Notes: generated from the letters alone by a model not told the origin. Shown: positions 34,262-44,340, counted from the stretch's first letter. The stretch is DNA of 64,000 bases from Streptomyces sp. CBMA29 (GCF_014596445.1 NZ_MECL01000224.1:113256-177255), one strand, 5' to 3'. Made by a program: numbers and translations.

Positions 34262-34744
34262 CTACAGCGATTCGAGAGCCTTTGTGTAGTCGTGAAGATC
34301 GCGGGCGTCCGGCAGCCCGTTGAGGACGGTCCAGCGCACGGTGCCCTGCTTGTCGATGACGAAGGTGCCGCGCAGGGCGCAGCCCTTGTCCTCGGCGAAG
34401 ACGCCGTAGGCGCGGGAGGCGGCGCCGTGCGGCCAGAAGTCGGACAGCAGCGGGTAGTCCAGGCCCTCCTGGTCGGCGAAGACCCGCAGCGAGTGCATCG
34501 AGTCGCAGGAGACGGCGAGCAGGTGGACGTCCGCGTTCTGGAACGCGGGCAGTTCGTCGCGCAGCGCGCACAGCTCGCCGGTGCAGACGCCGGTGAAGGC
34601 GAAGGGGTAGAAGAGCAGCACGACGTTCTTCCGGCCGCGGAAGTCGGCCAGGCGCACGGTACGGCCGTGCTGGTCGGGCAGGGCGAAGTCGGGTGCCGGG
34701 GCGCCGACCGCGGGGATCTCGTGATGTGCGCTGATATCGCTCAT
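34262..34744 (-). CDS. peroxiredoxin, AhpE/BCP-like
   Basis: 160 residues from ATG at 34744. FYPFAFTGVCTGELCALRD holds the peroxidatic Cys54 in the TxxC motif and a second cysteine (Cys59) five residues later, the spacing used by BCP/PrxQ-type atypical two-Cys enzymes. Mycobacterial AhpE occupies the same place beside the DUF3052 gene and aceE. It reduces peroxides in the cytoplasm. A very stable repeat-family hairpin lies between it and the DUF3052 gene upstream. Confidence 0.9.
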   Translation of the reverse strand: MSDISAHHEIPAVGAPAPDFALPDQHGRTVRLADFRGRKNVVLLFYPFAFTGVCTGELCALRDELPAFQNADVHLLAVSCDSMHSLRVFADQEGLDYPLLSDFWPHGAASRAYGVFAEDKGCALRGTFVIDKQGTVRWTVLNGLPDARDLHDYTKALESL

Positions 34745-34830
34745 CGCGCGGGCGTCCCTTCTCGGGGAGGCGCGGGACCCGGCGCGGCCGTCGCGACCGC
34801 CGCAGGGCCGCGACACATGGTGGGCCTAGC

Positions 34831-34872
34831 GCGCGGTTCCCCGCTCCCCCGAGGGGGTGCGGGGAACCGCGC
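34831..34872. terminator. very stable hairpin related to the repeat family
   Basis: GCGCGGTTCCCCGC (34831-34844) pairs with GCGGGGAACCGCGC (34859-34872). After a T-T mismatch the inner CCCCC/GGGGG adds five pairs closing on GA. It sits between the DUF3052 and peroxiredoxin genes and probably limits readthrough. Confidence 0.75.
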
Positions 34873-34943
34873 GGCCAGCGTGTGACGGGCGGCGGACGGC
34901 CGCGGGGCGCAACCCCTGCGGCGGGCCGCCGGTGCCGGGAAAG

Positions 34944-35384
34944 CTAGCGCTTCCCCGCGCGGGCCGTCTTGGGTGTCACGAGACGGCTGCCGGTCCAGTC
35001 CTTGGCGGCGTTGACGCTGCTGGTCTGGGCGAGGCCCGCGGTCTGCGCGGCCTCTCCGATCTCGCTGGGCTCGACGTGGCCGTCACGGCCGGTCTTCGGG
35101 GTCATGAGCCAGATCGGGGCGCCGGGGTCGACCGTCGACGTGGCGTCGACGAGTGCGTCGGTGAGGTCGCCGTCGTCCTCGCGGAACCACAGCAGGACGG
35201 CGTCGGGCACGTCGTCGTACTCCTCATCGGCGAGCTCCTCGCCCGTGAGCTCCTCGATACCCTCTCGAAGCTCCTGGTCGCAATCCTCGTCGTACCCGAG
35301 CTCCTGGACCACCTGTCCGGGCTCGAAACCAAGCCGGCTCGCCGGGTTGGTCCGCTCCTCCGCGTGGTCCGCGGTCGCGCTCAC
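34944..35384 (-). CDS. DUF3052 protein
   Basis: 146 residues from GTG at 35384 (AGGAGG upstream). Acidic throughout, with RLGFEPGQVVQELGYDEDCD, DAVLLWFREDDGDLTDALVD and PIWLMTPKTGRDGHVEPSEI, all typical of this actinobacterial family. A homologue sits between ahpE and aceE in mycobacteria. Function unknown; soluble. It diverges from aceE, with about 410 bases of shared upstream DNA. Confidence 0.9.
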   Translation of the reverse strand: MSATADHAEERTNPASRLGFEPGQVVQELGYDEDCDQELREGIEELTGEELADEEYDDVPDAVLLWFREDDGDLTDALVDATSTVDPGAPIWLMTPKTGRDGHVEPSEIGEAAQTAGLAQTSSVNAAKDWTGSRLVTPKTARAGKR

Positions 35385-35795
35385 GCTTTGCCTCCTGTCA
35401 TGGGGAAAATCTGCCCGCGCCTGTGCGGGTTATTGGCGGTAGTCCACACGGGCTGGGCGGATCGCGCAAGTACCCGGCGTACGAGACCGTCGAAACGGTG
35501 ACGATTCGACCGTGTCACCGCAACCCGCACACTCAATGGTGACGCACATCACGGCGGTTTGCCGGTGTTGTGCGTGATTGGAGCCGCGAGTCGGTCGTAC
35601 GAGCGACTGGGCGTAGAGTTCAGGTTTGGCCTCCCCCAACCTCAGGCCGGGAGGCTCCCGGCCGACCACCGGCCCTGGGGCCGCGCGGCTCATGAGCTGC
35701 GGTTACCGCTCGGTAGAGATGACGTTTCGAACGACGCGGTACACGATGGAGGCGGCGCGACCCAGCAGAGCTCCACCTAGCAGCGAAGGAACAGC
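35385..35795. promoter_or_regulatory. aceE / DUF3052 divergent regulatory region, no gene
   Basis: No supported reading frame in these 411 bases. A GCCTCCC/GGGAGGC dyad at about 35629-35653 sits 145 bases before aceE, in what is probably its leader. GAAGGA at 35784-35789 is the aceE ribosome site. The region is less GC-rich near 35500-35600. Confidence 0.55.
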
Positions 35796-38543
35796 GTGGC
35801 TTCCGGATCCGATCGCAACCCGATCATCATTGGCGGCCTTCCCAGCCAGGTCCCGGATTTCGATCCCGAGGAGACGGCGGAATGGCTCGACTCGCTCGAT
35901 GCGGCCATCGACGAGCGCGGCCGTGAGCGGGCCCGCTATCTGATGCTCCGCCTCATCGAGCGCGCGCGCGAGAAGCGCGTCGCGGTGCCCGAGATGCGCA
36001 GCACCGACTACGTGAACACCATCGCCACCAAGGACGAGCCGTTCTTCCCGGGCAACGAGGAGATCGAGCGCAAGATCCTCAACGCCACCCGGTGGAACGC
36101 GGCGGTCATGGTCTCCCGCGCCCAGCGTCCCGGGATCGGCGTCGGCGGCCACATCGCCACCTTCGCCTCCTCCGCCTCGCTCTACGACGTGGGCTTCAAC
36201 CACTTCTTCCGCGGCAAGGACGACGGCCTCGGCGGCGACCAGATCTTCTTCCAGGGCCACGCCTCCCCCGGCATCTACGCCCGCGCCTTCCTGCTCGACC
36301 GGTTGAGCGAGGCGCAGCTCGACGCCTTCCGCCAGGAGAAGTCGAAGGCGCCGAACGGCCTTTCCAGCTACCCGCACCCGCGGCTGATGCCGGACTTCTG
36401 GGAGTTCCCGACCGTCTCGATGGGCCTCGGCCCGCTGGGCGCGATCTACCAGGCCCGGATGAACCGCTACATGGAGGCGCGCGGCATCGCCGACACCTCC
36501 GCCTCGCACGTGTGGGCGTTCCTCGGCGACGGCGAGATGGACGAGCCGGAGTCGCTCGGCCAGCTCTCGATCGCCGCCCGTGAGGGCCTGGACAACCTGA
36601 CCTTCGTGGTCAACTGCAACCTCCAGCGCCTCGACGGCCCGGTCCGCGGCAACGGCAAGATCATCCAGGAGCTGGAGTCGCAGTTCCGGGGCGCCGGCTG
36701 GAACGTCATCAAGCTGGTCTGGGACCGTTCCTGGGACCCGCTGCTGGCCCAGGACCGCGACGGTCTGCTGGTCAACAAGATGAACACCACCCCGGACGGC
36801 CAGTTCCAGACGTACGCGACCGAGACCGGTTCGTACATCCGTGAGCACTTCTTCGGTGACGACCAGCGGCTGCGCAAGATGGTCGAAGGCATGTCCGACG
36901 AGCAGATCCTGCACCTCGGGCGTGGCGGCCACGACCACCGCAAGGTCTTCGCGGCCTACACGGCGGCCAAGGAGCACAAGGGCCAGCCGACGGTGATCCT
37001 CGCGCAGACCATCAAGGGCTGGACGCTGGGTCCGAACTTCGAGGGCCGCAACGCGACGCACCAGATGAAGAAGCTGACGGTCGACGACCTCAAGCGCTTC
37101 CGCGACCGGCTGCACCTGCCGATCACCGACCAGCGGCTCGACGAGGGCTACCCGCCGTACTACCACCCCGGCCGGGACTCCGAAGAGATCCAGTACATGC
37201 ACGACCACCGCAAGGCGTGCGGCGGTTACGTGCCCACGCGTGTGGTGCGGGCCAAGCCGCTGCCGCTGCCGCCGGAGAAGACGTACGCGACCGCGAAGAA
37301 GGGCTCGGGCCAGCAGTCGATCGCCACCACCATGGCGTTCGTCCGCGTCCTGAAGGACCTCATGCGGGACAAGGAGATCGGCAAGCGCTTCGTGCTGATC
37401 GCGCCCGACGAATACCGCACCTTCGGCATGGACGCGTTCTTCCCGAGCGCGAAGATCTACAACCCGATGGGTCAGCAGTACGAGTCGGTCGACCGCGAGC
37501 TGCTGCTGGCGTACAAGGAGTCGCCGACCGGGCAGATGCTGCACGACGGCATCTCCGAGGCGGGCTGTACGGCGTCGCTGATCGCGGCGGGCTCGGCGTA
37601 CGCCACGCACGGCGAGCCGCTGATCCCGGTGTACGTCTTCTACTCGATGTTCGGTTTCCAGCGCACCGGCGACCAGTTCTGGCAGATGGCCGACCAGCTC
37701 TCGCGCGGCTTCGTGCTGGGCGCGACCGCGGGCCGCACCACGCTGACCGGTGAGGGCCTCCAGCACGCGGACGGCCACTCGCAGCTCCTGGCCTCCACCA
37801 ACCCCGGCTGCGTCGCGTACGACCCCGCCTTCGGCTACGAGATCGCGCACATCGTGCAGGACGGTCTGCGCCGGATGTACGGCGAGACCGCGGACGGCAA
37901 GCCGGGCGAGGACGTCTTCTACTACCTCACCGTCTACAACGAGCCGATCCAGCACCCGGCGGAGCCCGCGGACGTCGACGTGGACGGCATCCTCAAGGGC
38001 ATCCACCGCTTCAAGGCCGGCGAGGCCGGTACGATCCCCGCGCAGATCATGGCGTCGGGTGTCGCGGTGCCGTGGGCGGTCGAGGCGCAGCGCATCCTCG
38101 CCGAGGACTGGAACGTACGGGCCGACGTATGGTCCGCGACGTCCTGGAACGAGCTGCGGCGCGAGGCCGTCGCGGTCGAGGAGCACAATCTGCTGCACCC
38201 GGAGGAGGAGCAGCGCGTGCCGTACGTGACGCGCAAGCTGTCCGGGGCCGAGGGGCCCTTCGTGGCCGTCTCGGACTGGATGCGGGCGGTGCCCGACCAG
38301 ATCTCGCGCTGGGTGCCCGGCACGTACTCCTCGCTGGGCGCGGACGGCTTCGGCTTCGCCGACACCCGTGGCGCGGCCCGTCGCTTCTTCCACATCGACG
38401 CGCAGTCGGTGGTCCTGGCGGTCCTCACCGAGCTGGCCCGCGACGGCAAGGTCGACCGGTCCCTGCTGAAGCAGGCCGTCGACCGCTACCAGCTCCTGGA
38501 CGTGGCCTCGGCCGACCCGGGCGCGGCGGGCGGCGACGCCTGA
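35796..38543 (+). CDS. aceE: pyruvate dehydrogenase E1 component, homodimeric
   Basis: 915 residues from GTG at 35796, the usual size for the single-chain E1. The thiamine diphosphate/Mg motif is GDGEMDEPESLGQLSIAARE ending VVNCN. Also seen: GLGGDQIFFQGHASPGIYAR, EYRTFGMDAFFP in the C-terminal transketolase-like part, and the MFGFQRTGDQFWQMADQ region. It decarboxylates pyruvate and acetylates the lipoyl E2 in the cytoplasm, giving acetyl-CoA for the fatty-acid genes downstream in this window. E2 and E3 are not here. A 21-bp stem terminates it. Confidence 0.98.
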   Translation: MASGSDRNPIIIGGLPSQVPDFDPEETAEWLDSLDAAIDERGRERARYLMLRLIERAREKRVAVPEMRSTDYVNTIATKDEPFFPGNEEIERKILNATRWNAAVMVSRAQRPGIGVGGHIATFASSASLYDVGFNHFFRGKDDGLGGDQIFFQGHASPGIYARAFLLDRLSEAQLDAFRQEKSKAPNGLSSYPHPRLMPDFWEFPTVSMGLGPLGAIYQARMNRYMEARGIADTSASHVWAFLGDGEMDEPESLGQLSIAAREGLDNLTFVVNCNLQRLDGPVRGNGKIIQELESQFRGAGWNVIKLVWDRSWDPLLAQDRDGLLVNKMNTTPDGQFQTYATETGSYIREHFFGDDQRLRKMVEGMSDEQILHLGRGGHDHRKVFAAYTAAKEHKGQPTVILAQTIKGWTLGPNFEGRNATHQMKKLTVDDLKRFRDRLHLPITDQRLDEGYPPYYHPGRDSEEIQYMHDHRKACGGYVPTRVVRAKPLPLPPEKTYATAKKGSGQQSIATTMAFVRVLKDLMRDKEIGKRFVLIAPDEYRTFGMDAFFPSAKIYNPMGQQYESVDRELLLAYKESPTGQMLHDGISEAGCTASLIAAGSAYATHGEPLIPVYVFYSMFGFQRTGDQFWQMADQLSRGFVLGATAGRTTLTGEGLQHADGHSQLLASTNPGCVAYDPAFGYEIAHIVQDGLRRMYGETADGKPGEDVFYYLTVYNEPIQHPAEPADVDVDGILKGIHRFKAGEAGTIPAQIMASGVAVPWAVEAQRILAEDWNVRADVWSATSWNELRREAVAVEEHNLLHPEEEQRVPYVTRKLSGAEGPFVAVSDWMRAVPDQISRWVPGTYSSLGADGFGFADTRGAARRFFHIDAQSVVLAVLTELARDGKVDRSLLKQAVDRYQLLDVASADPGAAGGDA

Positions 38544-38570
38544 CAGGCTCCGCCCGGGGTTCGCACGACA

Positions 38571-38615
38571 ACGGCCTGCGGGGCCAGGAGGTCTCCTCCT
38601 GGCCCCGCAGGCCGT
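38571..38615. terminator. bidirectional terminator, 21-bp perfect stem, 3-base loop
   Basis: The left arm 38571-38591 (ACGGCCTGCGGGGCCAGGAG plus G) is exactly complementary to 38595-38615, with loop TCT, followed by TCTACTGGG. It stands between aceE and a converging gene. Confidence 0.93.
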
Positions 38616-38624
38616 TCTACTGGG

Positions 38625-38894
38625 CTACTGGGCTACGTAGAGCACCGCGATGATGGTGTCGAGGGCGCCGAGGAACAGCGCGATCAGGGCCAGCAGGGGT
38701 TTGCGGCCGCTCCAGCGGCGGCCCATCGCGAGCCAGCCGCAGACGACCGCCACGGGGCCGAACACGATGCCCAGGACGAAGAAGCCCACGACCGAGCTGA
38801 TGACTCCGATGATGCCGAGCCTGCCGCCGGTCCGCTCCACTTCGACTCGGGTGCCGCGCCGGGAGCGTTCGGTCGTGGCGAAACGTCGAGCCAT
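38625..38894 (-). CDS. small two-helix membrane protein
   Basis: 89 residues from ATG at 38894, with GGAGGG seven bases upstream. A basic N-terminus (MARRFATTERSRRGTRVEVE) precedes two hydrophobic helices (about 26-53 and 65-87) with a basic RRWSGRKP turn. The pattern resembles DUF4190-type small membrane proteins. Function unknown. It ends just inside the shared terminator with aceE. Confidence 0.75.
   Translation of the reverse strand: MARRFATTERSRRGTRVEVERTGGRLGIIGVISSVVGFFVLGIVFGPVAVVCGWLAMGRRWSGRKPLLALIALFLGALDTIIAVLYVAQ
38703..38710. other. only GCGGCCGC (NotI) site seen in the window
   Basis: GCGGCCGC lies inside the small membrane protein gene. A by-eye scan of all 64 kb found no other, although one-base variants are frequent. 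Confidence 0.7.
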
Positions 38895-39306
38895 GGTTCC
38901 CTCCTCAGGAGCCCGTCCCACGGCGACACGGCCTGGGACCCTGCCGTTTCCCTTGCCCGCTGCGGGCGCCGCTATGCCGCGCGGAGGCCGCGTACCGGCC
39001 GCGTACCGCCTTCTGCGGGCCTTCCGGCGGCCTTGCTACAGCCTTCCCGCAGGAGGCGGGCAGCGGCGGGGTGCGTCCGACTGGCGGCAGCCGCGTAACC
39101 TCCGGTCAGATCATTCCGTTTCCAAACGTGATCTGACTCACCCTTGACCCGGCCACCCGTCCGGGTCTTCTACGCTGGAGCGCGGAGCCGCGCCCAGGGA
39201 CGCCGTTGTCCGACACGTACCGCCCACAGCACCTGACGCCCCATCTCCCGCCCCCATATCCCCGCCGCCCGGTTGAACCCGGGACGAATCCGCGAGGCAT
39301 CTGCGA
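38895..39306. promoter_or_regulatory. 412-base gap holding a 33-bp compound palindrome
   Basis: No gene. The palindrome is at 39105-39137: outer arms GTCAGATCA and TGATCTGAC (9 bp, perfect) enclose CGTTT-CC-AAACG. TTGACCCGG follows at 39143 with TACGCT 30 bases later, so the palindrome may overlap or precede the promoter of the 39307 gene. Confidence 0.6.
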
Positions 39307-40503
39307 GTGAGCCTTCTCGAAGCGCGACTGAGCCCCATGTCGATCCGCGCCCTGCTGGCCCTGTCGGTCGTCTTCATCATGCTGGCGACCACCGGCTGGA
39401 CGGCGCTGCGCCCCGGCGGGGCGGGCGACCCCCGGGCCGCCGCCCTGTCGTCCTGGCGGCACGGCACCATCGCCTCGCACAAGCTGCCGGACCCCGACAG
39501 CGGCGCCCGGACGATCGCGCGCTTCTTCGCGTCGCTCACCGGCGGCCAGCGGCTCAAGCTCACCGAGCGGTACCCGCTGATCGTCGGCAATCTCAACGGG
39601 GCGCCGCTCACCCTGCGCTACCGGGCCAACCACGCGGCCATCGAGCAGGCCCGCACCGCCGAGACCGCGCGCTCGCACAGCGACCAGTTCACGGTGGCGG
39701 GCCGGATCGACGCGGCGCGACGGGCCGCGCGCTACACCTCGCTGCTCAGCGACCACCGGCAGATCCTCTCCTTCGACCCGACGGGCGCCGGCCGGGTCGC
39801 GGAGGTCTTCGGCGACCTGAAGGCCGCCGAGCGGGTCTCCGTCGTCGTCCCCGGCGTCGACACCAACCTGCTTACGTTCGAGCGCGCCACGAAGTCGTAC
39901 GCGGCCCCGGTCGGCATGGCGACGGCGCTGTACGACGCGGAGCGCGCCGCCGACCCCGGCGTACGGACGGCCGTGATCGCGTGGGCGGACTACACCACGC
40001 CGACGGGGCTCGGCCTGGACGCCTCGACGGGCAACATGGCCGAGCGCGGCGCCACCCGGCTGAACGCGCTGCTCAGCGCCTTGCCGCAGCACGCCGAGGT
40101 GTCGCTCTTCTGCCACTCCTACGGCTCGGTGCTGTGCGGGGTGGCCGCTCCCGACCTGCCGGGCCGCTCGGTCTCCGACATCACGGTCTTCGGCAGTCCC
40201 GGCATGCGCGTGCAGCGCGCCTCGCAGCTCCACACGTCGGCGCACGTATGGGCGGCGCGGGACAGCTCCGACTGGATCAGCGATGTGCCGCACCTGGAGA
40301 TCGCCGGGCTCGGCCACGGCGCCGACCCGGTCAACGACTCCTTCGGCGCCCGGGTGATCAGCGCCGCCGGAGCCAGCGGGCACCCCGGCTACTTCGCGCC
40401 CGGCACCACCAGCCTCGCCAACTTCACGCAGATCGCCCTGGGCAACTACGCGGCGGTCGCCTGCCAGGACGCGGACAGAACCTGCACCTCGGGGCTCGCC
40501 TGA
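39307..40503 (+). CDS. exported alpha/beta hydrolase (DUF1023 family)
   Basis: 398 residues from GTG at 39307. An N-terminal signal or anchor helix (IRALLALSVVFIMLATTGWT), then the DUF1023 alpha/beta hydrolase domain (about 150-390) with VSVVVPGVDTNLLTFERATK, nucleophile elbow FCHSYGSVLCG, the acid near DWISDVPHLEI and His near GASGHPGYF. Streptomyces carries many of these, of unknown substrate. Single gene. Confidence 0.85.
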   Translation: MSLLEARLSPMSIRALLALSVVFIMLATTGWTALRPGGAGDPRAAALSSWRHGTIASHKLPDPDSGARTIARFFASLTGGQRLKLTERYPLIVGNLNGAPLTLRYRANHAAIEQARTAETARSHSDQFTVAGRIDAARRAARYTSLLSDHRQILSFDPTGAGRVAEVFGDLKAAERVSVVVPGVDTNLLTFERATKSYAAPVGMATALYDAERAADPGVRTAVIAWADYTTPTGLGLDASTGNMAERGATRLNALLSALPQHAEVSLFCHSYGSVLCGVAAPDLPGRSVSDITVFGSPGMRVQRASQLHTSAHVWAARDSSDWISDVPHLEIAGLGHGADPVNDSFGARVISAAGASGHPGYFAPGTTSLANFTQIALGNYAAVACQDADRTCTSGLA

Positions 40504-40605
40504 GGGCTGGGCCGAGCCTCGGTCCCTCCGGGCTGGCTTCGGGGACGGGCTTTCGGGAGTCGGCTTCGGGAGCGGGCTGTCACAGGGCCGTTCTACGCTG
40601 GCCGC

Positions 40606-40959
40606 ATGGCCACCTTCGAGGAGTTCGCGGACAGCGCCCTGTCGCTGCCGCGGGCGCACCGGCAGATCACCTGGGGCAGCGAGCACACCTTCCGGGTCGG
40701 CGAGAAGATCTTCGCCATGGGCAACCCCGACGGCGCCCATGTGTCGCTGAAGGCGTCCAAGGAGGATCAGGCCGAGCTGATCGCCGCCGACCCCGGCGCC
40801 TTCTCGCCCGCCCCCTACGTCGGCCGCTTCGGCTGGGTGCGCGCCGCCCTGGACTCCGTCGACCCGGACGAGCTCGCGGAACTCCTCACCGATGCCTGGC
40901 GCCGCACGGCTCCGCGCCGCCTGGTCAAGGAGTTCGACGAGGCCGCGGGACGCGCGTAG
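40606..40959 (+). CDS. MmcQ/YjbR family protein
   Basis: 117 residues from ATG at 40606. The family pattern is clear: FADSALSLPRAHRQITWGSE, FRVGEKIFAM, VSLKASKEDQAELIAADPGA, GRFGWVRAALD and ELLTDAWRRTAPRRLVKEF. A cytoplasmic double-wing (CyaY-like) fold often called DNA-binding, though real function is unproven. Confidence 0.9.
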   Translation: MATFEEFADSALSLPRAHRQITWGSEHTFRVGEKIFAMGNPDGAHVSLKASKEDQAELIAADPGAFSPAPYVGRFGWVRAALDSVDPDELAELLTDAWRRTAPRRLVKEFDEAAGRA

Positions 40960-40997
40960 TTCCTGACGGGGTACCGCCAAGCGGGAGGCCGCTTACG

Positions 40998-41750
40998 ATG
41001 GCCCGTATGGGTGATGTGCTGGCCGGAAACAACGCTGAATGGGAGTTCGAACCAGAAGCGGTGGTGATCCGGTACAGCAGAGGCGTACGGGGCGTGAGGT
41101 TTCTCCAGGCACTCGGGGAACGCCGGATTCCGCATGACGCGCTGGACGGGATCGAACTGCTGGACGGGCGGCGCGGCACCGTCGTCCTGCGGGCGCTGCC
41201 CCGGCCCGGCGCCGATCCGGTGATCGAGGCGGCCGGCGGCCAGCTCAAGGAGAGCGCGGACCCGTACCGTCTGGTGCTGCCCGCGCAGTCGCGCACGCTC
41301 GCGGAGTACTACCGGGACGAGCTGCGCCCCCTGCTCGGCCCCCAGACGCGGCACAGCCTCGACGACGGCCCGGCGGAACGTTTCCTCGTGGCCCCGCCTG
41401 CGGCGCCGCGCTCCTTCAAGGCGTACGACGCGAAGGCGCTGTTCGACGGCCGCACCGTCAGTTTCCGCTGGTTCTGGACGGGCGCGTCGTCCGCGAAGTG
41501 GAAAGCGGGCGACCAGAGCTTCCCGGTGGAGCAGCTCAGCGGCCTCGACTGGCGCTCGCCCGAACTCCTCCACGGCCATCTGCGGCTGCTGCGCCGCGAC
41601 GCGGACGGGCAGGAGCAGCCCGGCGAGGCCGACCAGGACCCGGCCGCCGTCGTCTTCGGCCTCGGCTACGGGCCCGTGCACGAGTCGCTGCCCTTCGCGG
41701 CGGCGGTGCTCGCCGCGATCAAGTCCGCCCGCGTACGGCCGCAGCCGTAG
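40998..41750 (+). CDS. DUF4429 protein
   Basis: 250 residues from ATG at 40998 (GGGAGG nine bases earlier); ATG at 41007 is the alternative. Two PH-like beta domains in tandem, the DUF4429 pattern: GNNAEWEFEPEAVVIRYSRG, then about residue 130 onward SFKAYDAKALFDGRTVSFRW, and VEQLSGLDWRSPELLHGHLR. It starts 38 bases after the MmcQ gene and may be cotranscribed. Function unknown. Confidence 0.87.
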   Translation: MARMGDVLAGNNAEWEFEPEAVVIRYSRGVRGVRFLQALGERRIPHDALDGIELLDGRRGTVVLRALPRPGADPVIEAAGGQLKESADPYRLVLPAQSRTLAEYYRDELRPLLGPQTRHSLDDGPAERFLVAPPAAPRSFKAYDAKALFDGRTVSFRWFWTGASSAKWKAGDQSFPVEQLSGLDWRSPELLHGHLRLLRRDADGQEQPGEADQDPAAVVFGLGYGPVHESLPFAAAVLAAIKSARVRPQP

Positions 41751-41818
41751 GGCACGGTCGTACGCGGGCGGGAGGGGCCGGGGGCGTCGTGCGGCGTCGT
41801 GCGGCTGAATCCGTGACG

Positions 41819-42840
<1,022 letters not shown>

Positions 42841-42841
<1 letters not shown>

Positions 42842-43350
42842 CAGGCGCCTGTCCTTTCCTGCACTGCGGGGTGCCGCACGGCGGGGGTCCGCGGTGCGGG
42901 GTCCTGCACGGTGGGGCACGCGTACGTGCTGATCTTGAAGTCGAGGACCGTCAGGGTGTCCTGGAGCTCGGCGATCCGCTGGAGCACGTCCAGCCGGGTG
43001 GACTCCAGCAACGCCTGCCGGTCGGGGAACGTGTGGTCGCCGCTGCGCACCAGTTCGGCGTACCGGACCATGTCGGCGACCGGCATCCCGGTCAGCCGCA
43101 GCTTGCCGACGAAGCCCAGCCAGTCCAGATCGCGGTTGGTGAACCGGCGCTGGCCGGTGTGCGAGCGGTCCACATGCGGCATCAGGCCGATCCGCTCGTA
43201 CCAGCGCAGGGTGTGCGCGCTGAGGCCGGTGAAGGCGACGACCTCGCTGATCGTGTACTGGTCCTGCCCGGTGGGCCGCGGGTGCCCGCTCTCGTCCGAG
43301 CAGCTCGTCGTATTACTGGGTTTGCTCTTCGCCACCTGCACGACCGTCAT
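42841..43350 (-). CDS. MerR-family regulator, first gene of the AKR operon
   Basis: 169 residues from ATG at 43350. A short N-terminal extension with one cysteine, then the MerR winged helix YTISEVVAFTGLSAHTLRWYERIGLMP (about 32-60), the wing with RRFTNRDLDWLGFVGKLRLT, a dimerization coiled coil (LLESTRLDVLQRIAELQDTL) and a tail with CPTVQ. A perfect 18-base dyad lies in a 19-base promoter spacer just upstream. It should activate its own operon by the MerR untwisting mechanism. Confidence 0.92.
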
Positions 43351-43357
43351 ACCCTCC

Positions 43358-43388
43358 ACGCTAAGACCTTGGAGTGCACTCCAAGCAA
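43358..43388 (-). promoter_or_regulatory. MerR-type promoter: 19-bp spacer containing an 18-bp palindrome
   Basis: On the minus strand, TTGCTT (43383-43388) and TAGCGT (43358-43363) are separated by exactly 19 bases. CTTGGAGTGCACTCCAAG (43368-43385) is a perfect palindrome across the spacer. The predicted transcript starts at or very near the ATG at 43350, so a leaderless mRNA is likely. Confidence 0.8.
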
Positions 43389-43521
43389 GTGGTCCTGCGG
43401 ACAGCTCCGGTCCAGAGGACCGCCTGGCGGCGCGGCGGCGCTCCCGAAAGGGGTTCGGAGAATGCGCCAGGAGCCGAGGGAGCCGTCCGTGACCCGCCGG
43501 GCAGGCTCTAGGCTCGCACGC

Positions 43522-44340
43522 ATGGAGAGCTTGCGCCTGATCGAGCAGTGGCCGGTGACGAACGCGGCGGCGGCCGTGGTGCGGCAGGACGGGACGGTGG
43601 CCGGGTCGCACGGGCCCACGGGACAGCGGTTCCGGCTCGCCTCGGTCACCAAGCCGCTGACCGCGTACGCGGCGCTGGTGGCGTACGAGGAGGGCGTCTT
43701 CGAACTGGACGACCCGGCGGGCCCCGAGGGCTCCACCGTGCGGCACCTGCTAGCGCACGCGTCCGGGCTCGCCTTCGACGAGGACCGGGTGACGGCGCCG
43801 CCCGGCACCCGGCGGCTGTACTCCAACGCGGGCTTCGACGTGCTCGGCGAGCGCCTGGCCAAGGCCACGGGCATCCCCTTCGCGGAGTATCTGCGGCAGG
43901 CCGTGCTCGAACCGCTGGGCATGACCGCCACCGGCCTGTCCGGCGCGGGCTCCCCCGCCGCCGACGGCGTCTCCACGGTCGACGACCTCGTCCGTTTCGC
44001 CGCCGAGCTCCAGGCCCCGCGGCTCCTGCACCCCTCCACCGTGGCCACCGCCACCTCGGTGGTCTTCCCCGGCCTCAAGGGCGTCCTTCCGGGTTACGGC
44101 CACCAGAATCCCAACGACTGGGGCCTGGGCTACGAGATCCGCGCCGCCAAGTCCCCGCACTGGACCGGCGCCCTCTCCTCCCCCGCGACCTTCGGCCACT
44201 TCGGCCAGTCCGGCACCTTCCTGTGGGTCGACCCGGTCGCCGGAGCCGCCTGCGTCGCGCTCACCGACCGCGACTTCGGGGAGTGGGCGGTGCCGCTGTG
44301 GCCGCGCTTCACCGACGCCGTCCTCACGGAGCTGCGCTAG
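43522..44340 (+). CDS. serine hydrolase of the beta-lactamase / class C PBP family
   Basis: 272 residues from ATG at 43522. The nucleophile motif SVTK (Ser41-Lys44) is in FRLASVTKPLTAY; RLYSNAGFDVLG supplies the Tyr-x-Asn (Tyr100); FGHFGQSGTFLWVDP is the third motif (HFG in place of KTG). No signal peptide, so it is probably cytoplasmic, an esterase or peptidase rather than a secreted beta-lactamase. It is divergent from the MerR operon. Confidence 0.88.
   Translation: MESLRLIEQWPVTNAAAAVVRQDGTVAGSHGPTGQRFRLASVTKPLTAYAALVAYEEGVFELDDPAGPEGSTVRHLLAHASGLAFDEDRVTAPPGTRRLYSNAGFDVLGERLAKATGIPFAEYLRQAVLEPLGMTATGLSGAGSPAADGVSTVDDLVRFAAELQAPRLLHPSTVATATSVVFPGLKGVLPGYGHQNPNDWGLGYEIRAAKSPHWTGALSSPATFGHFGQSGTFLWVDPVAGAACVALTDRDFGEWAVPLWPRFTDAVLTELR

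Noticed and set aside
35703..38393. Stop-free minus-strand frame of 896 codons
   Set aside because: Fully antisense to aceE, with no ribosome site and no recognisable domain.
39273..41750. 825-codon frame joining three genes
   Set aside because: Only its end (from 40998) is coding. The earlier part is an out-of-frame shadow of the DUF1023 and MmcQ genes.
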